Assembly: GCF_037975245.1 (NCBI RefSeq)
Contig: NC_092563.1
Span: 10,817,001 to 10,881,000, forward strand
Direction: 5' to 3'
DNA: 64,000 nt
Origin: Apostichopus japonicus
Taxonomy: Eukaryota > Echinodermata > Holothuroidea > Aspidochirotida > Stichopodidae
Shown: positions 45,665 through 57,322 of the stretch, in pieces
Layout: each line of letters begins with the position of its first letter
Numbering within the stretch: the stretch's first letter is position 1
Program-made: the position numbers and the translations under genes
The notes under the pieces: model-generated
The model's input: only the letters and a program-made list of their open reading frames with translations
Database searches by the model: none
What the model was told of the DNA's origin: nothing

Positions 45665-46944
45665 TGAAATGTCATGTTACAAGGCACATATATCCAATTC
45701 TTTAGACCCATATATAGGGCCACATTGGGCCACCTATTCTTTCTATCTGGTGGGACCTATGCAGAAGAAAATTTGTCTTGCATTGGCAGTTCTTTACTCT
45801 GCGGAAAGTACCTTTGCATTTAATATTGTTTTTGTGTGGATCCAAACCGGTTTTGAGTGGTATCTTGCAGATTTAATCTGGGTCAATGCTACGATAATGG
45901 GCATTTTGGGCCATATTTGGGGGCGTCTGGCGGGCCCTTAGCAGTAGAAAATTTGTCTGGCATAGGCCATTCAGTACTTTGTGGCATTCATGCATTAAGT
46001 TGACATTGGTTTCAAGTGGTACCTCGTTCGTTTGATCAAATGCATTTTTATGGGCCCTTTTGGGGCGTCTGGCGGGCCCTTTGTAGCAGAAAATTTGTCT
46101 GGCATGATGATTTCCATAGTCTGTAAGATCAACCCGAACATTCCAAACCGATTTTGAGTGGTACCTTGCATATTTAATCTGGGTCAATGCTACGCTAATG
46201 GGCATTTGGGCCATATTTGGGGGCGTCTGGCGGGCCCTTAGCAGTAGAAAATTTGTCTGGCATGGGCCATTCAGTACTTTGTGGCATTCATGCATTAAGT
46301 TGACATTGGTTTCAAGTGGTACGGCGTTCGTTTGATCAAATTCATTTTAAGGGGCCCTTTTGGGGCGTCTGGCGGGCCCTTTGTAGCAGAAAATTTGTCT
46401 GGCATGATTATTTCCATAGTCTGTATGGTCAACCCGAACATTCCAAACCGGTTTTGAGTGGTACCTTGCATATTTAATCTGGGTCAATGCTACGATAATG
46501 GGCATTTGGGCCATATTTGGGGGCGTCTGGCGGGCCCTTAGCAGCAGAAAATTTGTCTGGCATGGGCCATTCATTACTTTGTGGCATTCATGCATTAAGT
46601 TGACATTGGTTTCAAGTGGTACCTCGTTCGTTTGATCAGATGCATTTTTAGGGGCCCTTTTGGGGCGTCTGGCGGGCCCTTTGCAGCAGAAAATTTGTCT
46701 GTCATGGGCCATTCAGTACTATGTGGCATTCATGCATTAAGTTGACATTGGTTTCAAGTGGTACCTCGTTCGTTTGATCAGATGCATTTTTTGGCCCCCT
46801 TTAACCGGCCCCATGGGCCACATGCAGCAGAGCGACCACGGCAGACGTCCACTTTTGGATATACTGGGTTTTTCCACAAATGTTCCAATACTCAGATATT
46901 GGTACCTCGTTCGTTTGATCAAAGTGCTCTGGGCTGCCGGTCTA
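45665..46944 (-). repeat. Foldback right arm
   Basis: Inverted partner of the left arm. Three copies of the approximately 300-bp unit start near 45899, 46200 and 46500 (GGGCATTTGGGCCATATTTG, with an extra T in the first). The reading frames of 86-140 codons in this arm are mirrored in the left arm and are by-products of the repeat. Confidence 0.9.
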
Positions 46945-46977
46945 TAGTAGTATACTAGGTCATTTAGTACTAGCGTT

Positions 46978-47037
46978 ATGCCTGCACGGAATCGCAAAAG
47001 ACAAAGAGTTTCCTCGGAAAAAAGACAAAGGAAAGAG
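46978..47037 (+). other. Possible first exon beside the foldback right arm
   Basis: ATG followed by a basic 20-codon run (MPARNRKRQRVSSEKRQRKE) ends exactly at a GAG|GTAATT donor-like site, 34 bp outside the right arm. It looks like a nuclear-localisation-type N-terminus. I found no matching downstream exon, so it may be chance. Confidence 0.2.
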
Positions 47038-47319
47038 GTAATTTTTTACCATATTGTTTTTATAATTGTGCAGGCCCTGGTTCTTAATTCTTATTGCAAA
47101 TGTTCTTTTGTATATAAAGGTAGCCAAGGCTAGCTATACAGAACCTACCATTACGACGTGAATAGCAATATGCAAGGGCTAGCATAAGCATAAGTTACTG
47201 TACTGGTACAGTTTCGTGAAGTGCAATCATGTTCGGCTAACACTTTGGAAGCAGTGATTAAAAATTAAGCATTACTCAATTAAGAAATGAAGAGGGCTTG
47301 ATATAGTTACTTTATGTAA

Positions 47320-47420
47320 CTCTATATATCATATATATGTCAAATATATAAATACATATATAAATATATATATATAAAACCTTTTACAAAAAAATATATA
47401 AATACAAATATAAAACCTTT
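47320..47420. repeat. AT-rich simple repeat
   Basis: Alternating ATATAT and AAATATATA with two near copies of 'ATAAATACA.ATATAAA.CCTTTTACAA'. Confidence 0.8.
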
Positions 47421-47774
47421 TACAAGTAATGATAGGTACATACAAAAACCACGATGAATCGTTATTAACTGAACAGTATAGTGCAATTACTAAATGAGTC
47501 TTTTAACTGCTCGTAAGAAATGAAAGCTTTGCCTTTGCTTGAGTTCTTTCTCAAGTTTAATAGCAAATTTTAACTTATATAAAAAATCTCTATATCTCAC
47601 TTCCGTGTTTGATTTTTTCTTACTAAAGATGAAGTACTTGAGATGAAAAATTAAGAAATTATATGGGTGATTTACAGAATAATGGAACCCAAAGCAAATG
47701 TCATTCTTCGAAAGTATAAATTGTCTGCCAAAAATAGCTTGCTCCACATCTAAAATAAAGTTCGATATAATAGG

Positions 47775-48172
47775 TAGGGATGCACCGGATATCCGGTCCG
47801 GCCGGATAGTGAGCAATTATCCGGTTCCGGCCGGATATTTTTCAAAATCCGGCCGGATCTTTTTCAAAATCTGGCCTGAATTATTCCTTAAAAAGGTGTT
47901 GGTATTAACTAAAATCAATGTAAACTATTTCCAAAAGTTAATAAAAATATTCAAAGTAAGGAAAAATTAGGTTTAACATGTTCGATGTAATTTTCTCAAT
48001 GGTCTGACCTAAGATTTGCTCCTTGTTTCATACTTCTACTTCTTATTAATGATTTTCTTTTTTGTAATGAAAAATCCGGTTCCGGCCGGATTTTATCCGG
48101 CCGGATTTCATGTACTATCCGGCAAAATCCGGTTCCGGCCGGATCCAAAAATTTGGATCCGGTGCATCCCTA
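47775..48172. mobile_element. hAT-type MITE, 398 bp, nested in the LINE
   Basis: TIRs are TAGGGATGCACCGGAT at the left and ATCCGGTGCATCCCTA at the right, an exact inverse match. The 8-bp duplication ATAATAGG is perfect (47767-47774, 48173-48180). Sub-terminal sequence is full of CCGGCCGGAT words. It separates the LINE Cys motif from the LINE C-terminus. Confidence 0.97.
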
Positions 48173-48317
48173 ATAATAGGGCAGTCCCAAAACAAATTTA
48201 ATAGGGTCTCGTCATAGCGGCCACAGAAGTGACATCGTGGGTTATCGATTTGCCCTATTTTATGACGGTAATGGTTTGTTCCAATAATGCGATGGAGGAA
48301 GCGATATTGGAAATATT

Positions 48318-49168
48318 CATGGGCGGCGATCCTGGGGGGAAGCGGGGGGGGGGGGGATATATCCCCCCATGAAAATGGGTGGAGGGGATGTAGTACACCA
48401 TATCCCCCCACCAACTGCCAGGGATAAGAATATTTTCATGCCTACATTTATGCAACATCGTGAATGTACGGCTCTTTTTTAGCTTCATTTCTCGCCTACC
48501 ATAAACGCAGTGCGATCTTTTCAAATAAACCGTCTTTATAAAGCAAGAATAGTTGACTGTAGGCTTCATTGGCCTTATAACAACATTAGGTATTATTGCG
48601 CCCACGGTATTGATATAGTACATATATGCACCCTCATAGTATTCATATAGGCCCTATAGTAGGCCTACACAGTATACATGTTCCCTCGAACAGCTGAGAA
48701 TCTCATCTTACCAGGGTAATGCTTAATACACGTTTCACCTGGATGCCCTAGCAATCGGTACCTAGGAATGTAACTATGTGTAATTGTGTATTGCATGTGT
48801 ATAAGCCTATAATAGCCTGCATGAGGCCATTTTCTTCATCGAATAATATAAAAGAGCTCTCGAACATTCTAACGTAGCGCCTGAAACAAGATTGACAGGG
48901 GCAATTTTCCCAAAATAACACCCGAAATTTAAAAAAAAAAGTATTTTGGATCCTGATTATGAGATATATCGGACATGATATCCCTATTTTGAAGTAGGGT
49001 ATATGCCGCTTGGAAACCTCGTGAAGTGCCGTTTCCGGCCATCTAGAGGGTTTGTAAATCCCAAAATTTTCTTGTACGCTTCGCGCGAACTCACGGTGGC
49101 GCTACACTTAGATAGTCAACAAGGTCATATCCCCCCCCCCCACCCGGAAGTACAGATCGCCGCCCATG
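48318..49168. mobile_element. hAT-type MITE, 851 bp, nested in the LINE
   Basis: TIRs are CATGGGCGGCGATC at the left and GATCGCCGCCCATG at the right. The 8-bp duplication GAAATATT is perfect (48310-48317, 49169-49176). It has G/C-homopolymer stretches beside each TIR, as in the 21765 element. Inverted relative to that element, 49060-49110 carries the shared block (GTACGCTTCGCGCGAA, GGTGGCGCTA). No transposase. Confidence 0.95.
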
Positions 49169-49319
49169 GAAATATTGCATCTTGGAATCTCTGACAGAGC
49201 GGAACGGGGCTTGAAAAATTTTCTCCCATTGGGTGGCTGTGATATTAAAATAAAGATTCCATTTGGCTACAGCCGCAGGAGGAGTACTACCACGAGTAAT
49301 AAGGCTATTATAAATATGT

Positions 49320-50114
49320 TTAGAGACAGAGGGAATACTGGGGATAATCACTAGAGCTATCAACAATATCCTTGTAAACCTTCATCAGTCCATCCTTCCG
49401 TGCTCTAGGGATAGACGAAATAATTCCATAGTAAACAGTAAATGGGCAATAATCTAATCTATACTTCTCTTTGAAACGCAGTATTGACAATGGACGATTG
49501 TCAGTGTCAAACAGATGTTTCACCTGGCTAATACCTTTTTGGAACATTGTGTTGTAAAATACCATCTTATTGTTAATTTTAATAAACGAATTGTTCCAAA
49601 TTATCTGTTCACCATAGTTGGAATTAGGCGTAATAAAAGAGTGCAATGACCATGCATGGCAGACATCATAAATAAATGCATTACTAATATGAATGTCGTT
49701 TATTTTATAATTACAGTTAAACAATAGGGATTTACCGTACTTTTTCAAATGAAAATCGAAAAACAGTTTCCAGTAGTTATCGCTACTGTCGTTATATCTG
49801 TTCACCCAGGTACACTTAAGACTATGAATAAAATAGTTAGTATGTGTGACTTTTAGTCCACATGAACTGATAGTACCAATCATAGAGGAACGGCGATTTT
49901 GGTCGGGTTTCCCACTCCAAATGAAACGAAAAATAATGGCATCTAGTTCTGTTATAAACTCGTGTGGGGGATTTGGAAGAATTTGAAAGAGATAAACCAA
50001 CTGTGAAAGCCCGAGGGCTTTAACAATGGTAACTTTTCCAATTGGAGTAAGGTCCCTCTGCAACCAGACACCCAGTAAACGTTTGAGCCTCGAAAGCTTA
50101 GGAGGAAAATTCAA
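49320..50114 (-). pseudogene. LINE ORF2, post-RT region (264 codons open)
   Basis: The longest open part of the LINE. It starts in the segment after the RT thumb (LSRLKRLLGVWLQRDLTPIG, then KVTIVKALGLSQLVYLFQIL), continues with ITELDAIIFRFIWSGKP and GLKVTHTNYFIHSLKCTWVN, and ends upstream of the C-terminal zinc-like motif. These blocks match the conserved 'L..W..r.Lt..Gki.viK.l.lskl.y........fiW' region of L1/Tx1 proteins. The frame's Met is internal. It is disrupted upstream by a frameshift and downstream by the 48318-49168 MITE. Confidence 0.88.
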
Positions 50115-50169
50115 ACTGAAAAGGTCTGATCTGTTATTTGTAAAAGAGACGCCTAATAAAGCAACAGGA

Positions 50170-50815
50170 CCGTTAGACTAGTTCAACCCAAAGATGTTAC
50201 GGAACCATGGCTCCTTCTGTGTCTGTCTAACCAGTGGGAAAAGGGAAGATTTTTCCATATTGACTTTTAGACCCGACGACTTCTCAAAAGTACTAAAAGT
50301 ACTAATAGTTTCTTTTAAAGACCTATAACTACCGTCTAAAAACACGGTCGTATCGTCTGCATATTGTAAAATTTTAATGTTGTTGTCAAAAAGATATATA
50401 CCATTGATATATCATTTACACACAGTGTGAGAACCTCAGCACAAATTAGAATATATAAGGGCTTAAGGGACAACCTTGGCGTACCCCACGGGATATTTTA
50501 AAATCAAGGCATGAGTACCCATTGTGAATGATTCTGGCGGAATTGTTAGAATACATAGTTTTAACCCAGTTAATAAAACTTTCCCCAAAACCAAAGAATC
50601 TAAGGGAGGTGAAAATAAACTCCCATTCCACACTCTCAAATGCTTTTTCGAAGTCCACGAGGAACAGTAAACCTGTTTTGTTACTCGTGTTACAATACTC
50701 AATTAAATCTAGAAAAAAGCGGACGTTTTCCCCAATAAAGCGGTTTTTAAGGAAACCCGTCTGGTTATGCTAATCACTTTGGGGAGAACAAGTTTAATTC
50801 TTGTTGATAACACTT
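50170..50815 (-). pseudogene. LINE reverse transcriptase core, truncated
   Basis: It contains DFEKAFESVEW (motif A with the catalytic Asp), RGVRQGCPLSPYIF (motif B) and YADDTTVFLDG (motif C with both Asp), in two frames separated at about 50400-50450. The endonuclease domain and the N-terminal RT are missing because the element is truncated at 50815. The catalytic residues survive but the frame does not. Confidence 0.88.
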
Positions 50816-52619
50816 TTTATCAATCGAATGTTCGTTACCGATTTATCGAATGTGCGGCACCGATAAATCGAATGTGCGGTCTGATCAATTAAATGTTCGG
50901 TACCGATCAATCGAATGTGCGGTACCGATAAATCGAATACGCGATACCGATAAAATGAATAAGCGGTACCGATTAATCGAATGTGCGGTACCGATCAATC
51001 GAATGTGCGGTACCGATCAATCGAATGTGCAGTACAGATTTATCGAATGTGAGTACCGATAAAATCGAATGTTCGGTACCGATCAATCGAATGTGCGGTA
51101 CCGATCAATCAAATGTGCGGTACCGATGATTCGAATGTTCGGTACTGATAATAGAGTATGCGTTACCGATCAATGGAATGTGCGGTACCGAACAATCGAA
51201 TGTGCGGTAGCGATCAATCGAATGTGCGGTACAGACTAATCGAATGTGCTGTCATCAATCGGATGTGCAAAACCGATCAATCGATCGGCACCGATCAATC
51301 GAATGTGCGGTACTGATCAATAGAATGTGGGTTAAAGATGAATCGAATGTGCGGTACCGATTAATCTAATGTGCTGTACCGATCAATCGAATGTGCGGTA
51401 CCGCTGATTCTAATGTTCAGTACCGATAAATCGAATGTGCGGTACCGATCAATCGAATGTGCAGTACCGATCACTCGAACGTAAGGTACCGATAAATCGA
51501 CTGTGCGGTACCGATCAATCGAATTTGCGGTACCGATAATGCGAATGAGCAATACTAATCTATAAATGTGCGGTACCTATCAATCGAATGTGCGGTACCG
51601 ATCAATCAAATGTGCGGTACCGATAAAATGGATGTGCGGTACCGATCGATCGAATGTGCGGTACCGATCAATCGCATGTGCGGTACCGATCAATCGAATG
51701 TGCGGTACCGATCAATCAAATGTGCGGTACCGAATAATTGAATGTCCGGTACCGATAAAATGAATATGCGGTACCGATCAATAGAATGTGGGTTAACAAT
51801 TAATCAAATGTGCGGTACCGATTAATCTAATGTGCGGTACAGCTGATTCTAATGTTCGGTACCGATAAAATGAATGTGCGGTACCGATCAATAGAATGTA
51901 GGTTAACAATTAATCAAATGTGCGGTACCGAATAATCTAATGTGCTGTACCGATCAATCGAATGTGCGGTACCGCTGATTCTAATGTTCGGTACCGATAA
52001 ATCGATTGTGCGGTACCGATCAATCGAATGTGCAGAACCGATCAATCGAATGTGCGGTACCGATCAATCGAATGTGCGATACCGAACAATCGAATGTCCG
52101 GTACCGATGAAGTGAATGTGCGGTACCGATCAATAGAATGTGCGATACCGAACAATCGAATGTCCGGTACTGATAAAAGGGATGTGCGGTACCGATCGAT
52201 CGAATGTGCGGTACCGATCAATCGAATTTGCGGTACCGAACAATCGAATGTGCGGTACCGATTAATCGAATGTGCGGTACCGATCAATCTAATGTTCGGT
52301 ACCGATCAATCGAATGTTCGGTACCGATAAAATGAATGTGCAGTAACGATCGATCAATCGAATGTGCGGTACCGTTCAATCGAATATGCGGTACCGATCG
52401 ATCGAATGTTCAGTACCGATCAATCGAATGTTCGGTACCGATCAATCGTATGTGCGGTACCGATAAATGGAATGTGCGATACCGATCAATCGAATGTGCG
52501 ATACCGATCAAAAGAATGTGCAGTACCGATCATCGAATGTGCGGTACCGAACAATCGAATGTGCCATACCGAACAATCGAATGTGCAGTACAGATCAATC
52601 GAATGTGCGATACCGAACG

Positions 52620-54563
52620 ATCGAATATGCGGTACCGATCGATCGAATGTTCAGTACCGATCAATCGAATGTTCGGTACCGATCAATCGAATGTTCGGTA
52701 CCGATCAATCGAATGTTCGGTACCGATCAATCGAATGTGCCGTACCGAACAATCGAATGTGCGGTACCGATCAATCGAAAGTGCGGTACCGATCAATCGA
52801 ATGTGCGGTACCGATCAATCGAGTTTGCGGTACCGAACAATCGAATGTGAGGTACCGATCAATCGAATGTGCGGTACCGATAACACAAATTTGCGATACC
52901 GATCGATCGAATGTGCAGTACCGACCAATCGAATGTTCGGTTCCGATCAATCGAATGTGCGGTACCGATCAATCGAATGTGCGGTACCGAACAATCGAAT
53001 GTGTGGTACCGAACAATCGAATGTGCGGTACAGATAAATCGCATGTGCGATACCGATTAATAGAATGTTCGGTACCGATCAATCGAATGTTCGGTACCGA
53101 TAAATCGAATGTGCGGTACCGATCAATCGAATGTTCGGTACCGATCAATCGAATGTTTGGTACCGATAATTCGAATGTGCAGTAACGATCGATCAATCGA
53201 ATGTGCGGTACCGAACAATTGAATTTGCGGTACCGATAAAATCAATGTGCGGTACCGATATATCGAATATGCGGTACTGATCAATCGAATATTCGGTAAC
53301 GATCAATCGAATGTGCTGTACCGATCAATCGTATGTGCGGTACCGATAAATGGAATGTGCGATACCGATCAATCGAATGTGCCGTACCGAACAATCAAAT
53401 GTGCGGTACCGATCAATCGAATGTTCGGTTCATATCAATTCGAATTTGCGATACTGATCGATCGAATGTGCAGTACCAATAACACAAATTTGCGATACCG
53501 ATCGATCGAATGTGCAGTACCGACCAATCGAATGTTCGGTTCCGATCAATCGAATGTGCGGTACCGATCAATCGAATGTGCGGTACCGAACGATCGAATA
53601 TGCGGTACCGATCGATCGAATGTTCAGTACCGATCAATCGAATGTTCGGTACCGATCAATCGAATGTTCGGTACCGATCAATCGAATGTTCGGTACCGAT
53701 CAATCGAATGTGCCGTACCGAACAATCGAATGTGCGGTACCGATCAATCGAAAGTGCGGTACCGATCAATCGAATGTGCGGTACCGATCAATCGAGTTTG
53801 CGGTACCGAACAATCGAATGTGAGGTACCGATCAATCGAATGTGCGGTACCGATAACACAAATTTGCGATACCGATCGATCGAATGTGCAGTACCGACCA
53901 ATCGAATGTTCGGTTCCGATCAATCGAATGTGCGGTACCGATCAATCGAATGTGCGGTACCGAACAATCGAATGTGTGGTACCGAACAATCGAATGTGCG
54001 GTACAGATAAATCGCATGTGCGATACCGATTAATAGAATGTTCGGTACCGATCAATCGAATGTTCGGTACCGATAAATCGAATGTGCGGTACCGATCAAT
54101 CGAATGTTCGGTACCGATCAATCGAATGTTTGGTACCGATAATTCGAATGTGCAGTAACGATCGATCAATCGAATGTGCGGTACCGAACAATTGAATTTG
54201 CGGTACCGATAAAATCAATGTGCGGTACCGATATATCGAATATGCGGTACTGATCAATCGAATATTCGGTAACGATCAATCGAATGTGCTGTACCGATCA
54301 ATCGTATGTGCGGTACCGATAAATGGAATGTGCGATACCGATCAATCGAATGTGCCGTACCGAACAATCAAATGTGCGGTACCGATCAATCGAATGTTCG
54401 GTTCATATCAATTCGAATTTGCGATACTGATCGATCGAATGTGCAGTACCAATAACACAAATTTGCGATACCGATCGATCGAATGTGCAGTACCGACCAA
54501 TCGAATGTTCGGTTCCGATCAATCGAATGTGCGGTACCGATCAATCGAATGTGCGGTACCGAA
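52620..54563 (+). repeat. 973-bp tandem higher-order duplication in the satellite
   Basis: Features at 52859, 53085, 53247 and 53510 recur 973 bp downstream (53832, 54058, 54220, 54483) with almost no differences. Rare variants shared by both copies (for example 'GTTCATATCAATTCGAATTTGC') show that the whole block was duplicated, not single units. Confidence 0.9.
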
Positions 54564-57322
54564 CAATCGAATGTTCGGTACCGATCAATCGAATGTGCGG
54601 TACAGATAAAATGGATGTGCGGTACCGATCGATCGAATGTGCGGTACCGATCAATCGAATTTGCGGTACCGATAAATCGAATGTGCGGTACCGATTAATC
54701 GAATGTGCGGTACCGATCAATCTAATGTTCGGTACCGATCAATCGAATGTTCGGTACCGATAAAATGAATGTGCAGTAACGATCGATCAATCGAATGTGC
54801 GGTACCGTTCAATCGAATATGCGGTACCGATCAATCGAATATTCGGGAACGATCAATCGAATGTGCGGTACCGATCAATCGTATGTGCGGTACCGATAAA
54901 TGGAATGTGCGATACCGATCAATCGAATGTGCGATACCGATCAAAAGAATGTGCAGTACCGATCATCGAATGTGCGGTACCGAACAATCGAATGTGCGGT
55001 ACAGATAAAATGCATGTGCGGTACCGATCGATCGAATGTGCGGTACCGATCAATCGAATTTGCGGTACCGATAAATCGAATGTGCGGTACCGATTAATCG
55101 AATGTGCGGTACCGATCAATCTAATGTTCGGTACCGATCAATCGAATGTTTGGTACCGATAAAATGAATGTGCAGTAACGATCGATCAATCGAATGTGCG
55201 GTACCGTTCAATCGAATATGCGGTACCGAACAATCGAATATTCGGGAACGATCAATCGAATGTGCGGTACCGATCAATCGAATGTGCGATACCGATCAAA
55301 AGAATGTGCAGTACCGATCATCGAATGTGCGGTACCGAACAATCGAATGTGCCATACCGAACAATCGAATGTGCAGTACAGATCAATCGAATGTGCGATA
55401 CCGAACGATCGAATATGCAGTACCGATCAATCAAATGTTCGGTACCGATCAATCGAATGTTCGGTACCGATCAATCGAATGTTCGGTACCGATCAATCGA
55501 ATGTTCGGTACCGATCAATCGAATGTGCGGTACCGATCAATCGTATGTGCGGTACCGATAAATGGAATATTCGATACCGATCAATCGAATGTGCCGTACC
55601 GAACAATCAAATGTGCGGTACCTTTCAATCGAATGTGCGGTACCGATAATTCGAATTTGCGATACTAATCGATCGAATGTGCAGTACCGATCGATCGAAT
55701 GTTCGGTACCGATCAATCAAATGTGCGGTACCGAACAATCGAATGTGCGGTACCGATCAATCGAATGTTCGGTACGGATAATTCGAATGTGCAGTAACGA
55801 TCGATCAATCGAATGTGCGGTACCGAACAATTGAATTTGCGGTACCGATAAAATCAATGTGCGGTACCGATATATCGAATGTGCGGTACCGATCAATCGA
55901 ATATTCGGTAACGATCAATCGAATGTGCGGTACCGATCAATCGTATGTGCGGTACCGATAAATGGAATGTGCGATACTGATCAATCGAATGTGCGATACC
56001 GAACGATCGAATATGCGGTACCGATAGATCGAATATGCGGTACCGATCAATCGAATGTTCGGTACCGATCAATCGAATGTTCGGTACGGATAATTCGAAT
56101 GTGCAGTAACGATCGATCAATCGAATGTGCGGTACCGAACAATTGAATTTGCGGTACCGATAAAATCAATGTGCGGTACCGATATATCGAATATGCGGTA
56201 CCGATCAATCGAATATTCGGTAACGATCAATCGAATGTGCGGTACCGATCAATCGTATGTGCGGTACCGATAAATGGAATGTGCGATACTGATCAATCGA
56301 ATGTGCGATACCGAACGATCGAATATGCGGTACCGATAGATCGAATGTTCAGTACCGATCAATCGAATGTTCGGTACCGATCAATCGAATGATCGGTACC
56401 GATCAAGCGAATGTTCGGTACCGATCAATCGAAAGTGCGGTACCGATCAATCGAATGTGCGGTACCGATCAATCGAGTTTGCGGTACCGAACAATCGAAT
56501 GTGCGGTACCGATCAATCGAATGTGCGGTACCGATAACACAAATTTGCGATACCGATCGATCGAATGTGCAGTACCGACCAATCGAATGTTCGGTTCCGA
56601 TCAATCGAATGTGCGGTACCGATCAATCGAATGTGCGGTACCGAACAATCGAATGTGCGGTACCGAACAATCGAATGTGCGGTACAGATAAATCGCATGT
56701 GCGATACCGATTAATGGAATGTTCGGTACCGATCAATCGAATGTTCGGTACCGATAAATCGAATGTGCGGTACCGATCAATCGAATGTTCGGTACCGATC
56801 AATGGAATGTTCGGTACCGATAATTCGAATGTGCAGTAACGATCGATCAATCGAATGTGCGATACCGAACGATCGAATATGCGGTACCGATCGATCGAAT
56901 GTTCAGTACCGATCAATCGAATGTGCGGTACCGATCAATCGAGTTTGCGGTACCGAACAATCGAATGTGCGGTACCGATCAATCGAATGTGCGGTACCGA
57001 TAACACAAATTTGCGATACCGATCGATCGAATGTGCAGTACCGACCAATCGAATGTTCGGTTCCGATCAATCGAATGTGCGGTACCGATCAATCGAATGT
57101 GCGGTACCGAACAATCGAATGTGCGGTACCGAACAATCGAATGTGCGGTACAGATAAATCGCATGTGCGATACCGATTAATGGAATGTTCGGTACCGATC
57201 AATCGAATGTTCGGTACCGATAAATCGAATGTGCGGTACCGATCAATCGAATGTTCGGTACCGATCAATGGAATGTTCGGTACCGATAATTCGAATGTGC
57301 AGTAACGATCGATCAATCGAAT

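Larger units (their letters stand above)
42814..46944. mobile_element. Foldback-type element with long inverted arms made of tandem units
   Basis: The left arm (42814-43930) and right arm (45665-46944) are inverse complements with high identity, from TAGACCGGCAGCCCAG / CTGGGCTGCCGGTCTA at the outer ends to ATGACATTT / AAATGTCAT-like sequence at the inner ends. Each arm holds tandem units of about 300 bp; the right arm has one more than the left. Within units, GATCAAACGAACGAGGTACC recurs (four times left, five times right), as does GCCAGACGCCCC. The loop of about 1.73 kb holds a perfect palindrome and a short acidic reading frame. Long TIRs with internal tandem repeats define foldback elements. 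No target duplication was identified. Confidence 0.85.
47490..50815 (-). mobile_element. Tx1/L1-like LINE, 5'-truncated, broken by two hAT MITEs
   Basis: On the minus strand the RT starts abruptly at about 50815 (KLVLPKVI), then TGFLKNRFIGENVRFFLDLI, VDFEKAFESVEWEF (catalytic Asp), SRGVRQGCPLSPYIF and QYADDTTVFLDG (YADD) at 50385-50345. It continues through LGVWLQRDLTPIGKVTIVKA (50070-50010) and WSGKPDQNRRS to a Cys motif CHFCGRYDETLLNLFWDC (about 48240-48190), ending in NFLIFHLKYFIFSKKKSN near 47600. This matches L1/Tx1-type ORF2. Stops and frameshifts occur near 50400 and 50170. The truncated 5' end abuts the large satellite directly. MITEs at 47775 and 48318 interrupt the C-terminal part. 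Confidence 0.9.

Noticed and set aside
45873-46712. Frames of 121-140 codons in the foldback arms
   Set aside because: They repeat with the approximately 300-bp unit and appear in both arms in inverse orientation; they are by-products of repeat structure.
52336-53185. Long open reading frames (233-303 codons) in the satellite as protein genes
   Set aside because: They occur at once in several frames and on both strands, are made solely of the 22-bp unit, and end wherever a unit mutates. There is no unique sequence, no exon structure and no domain.
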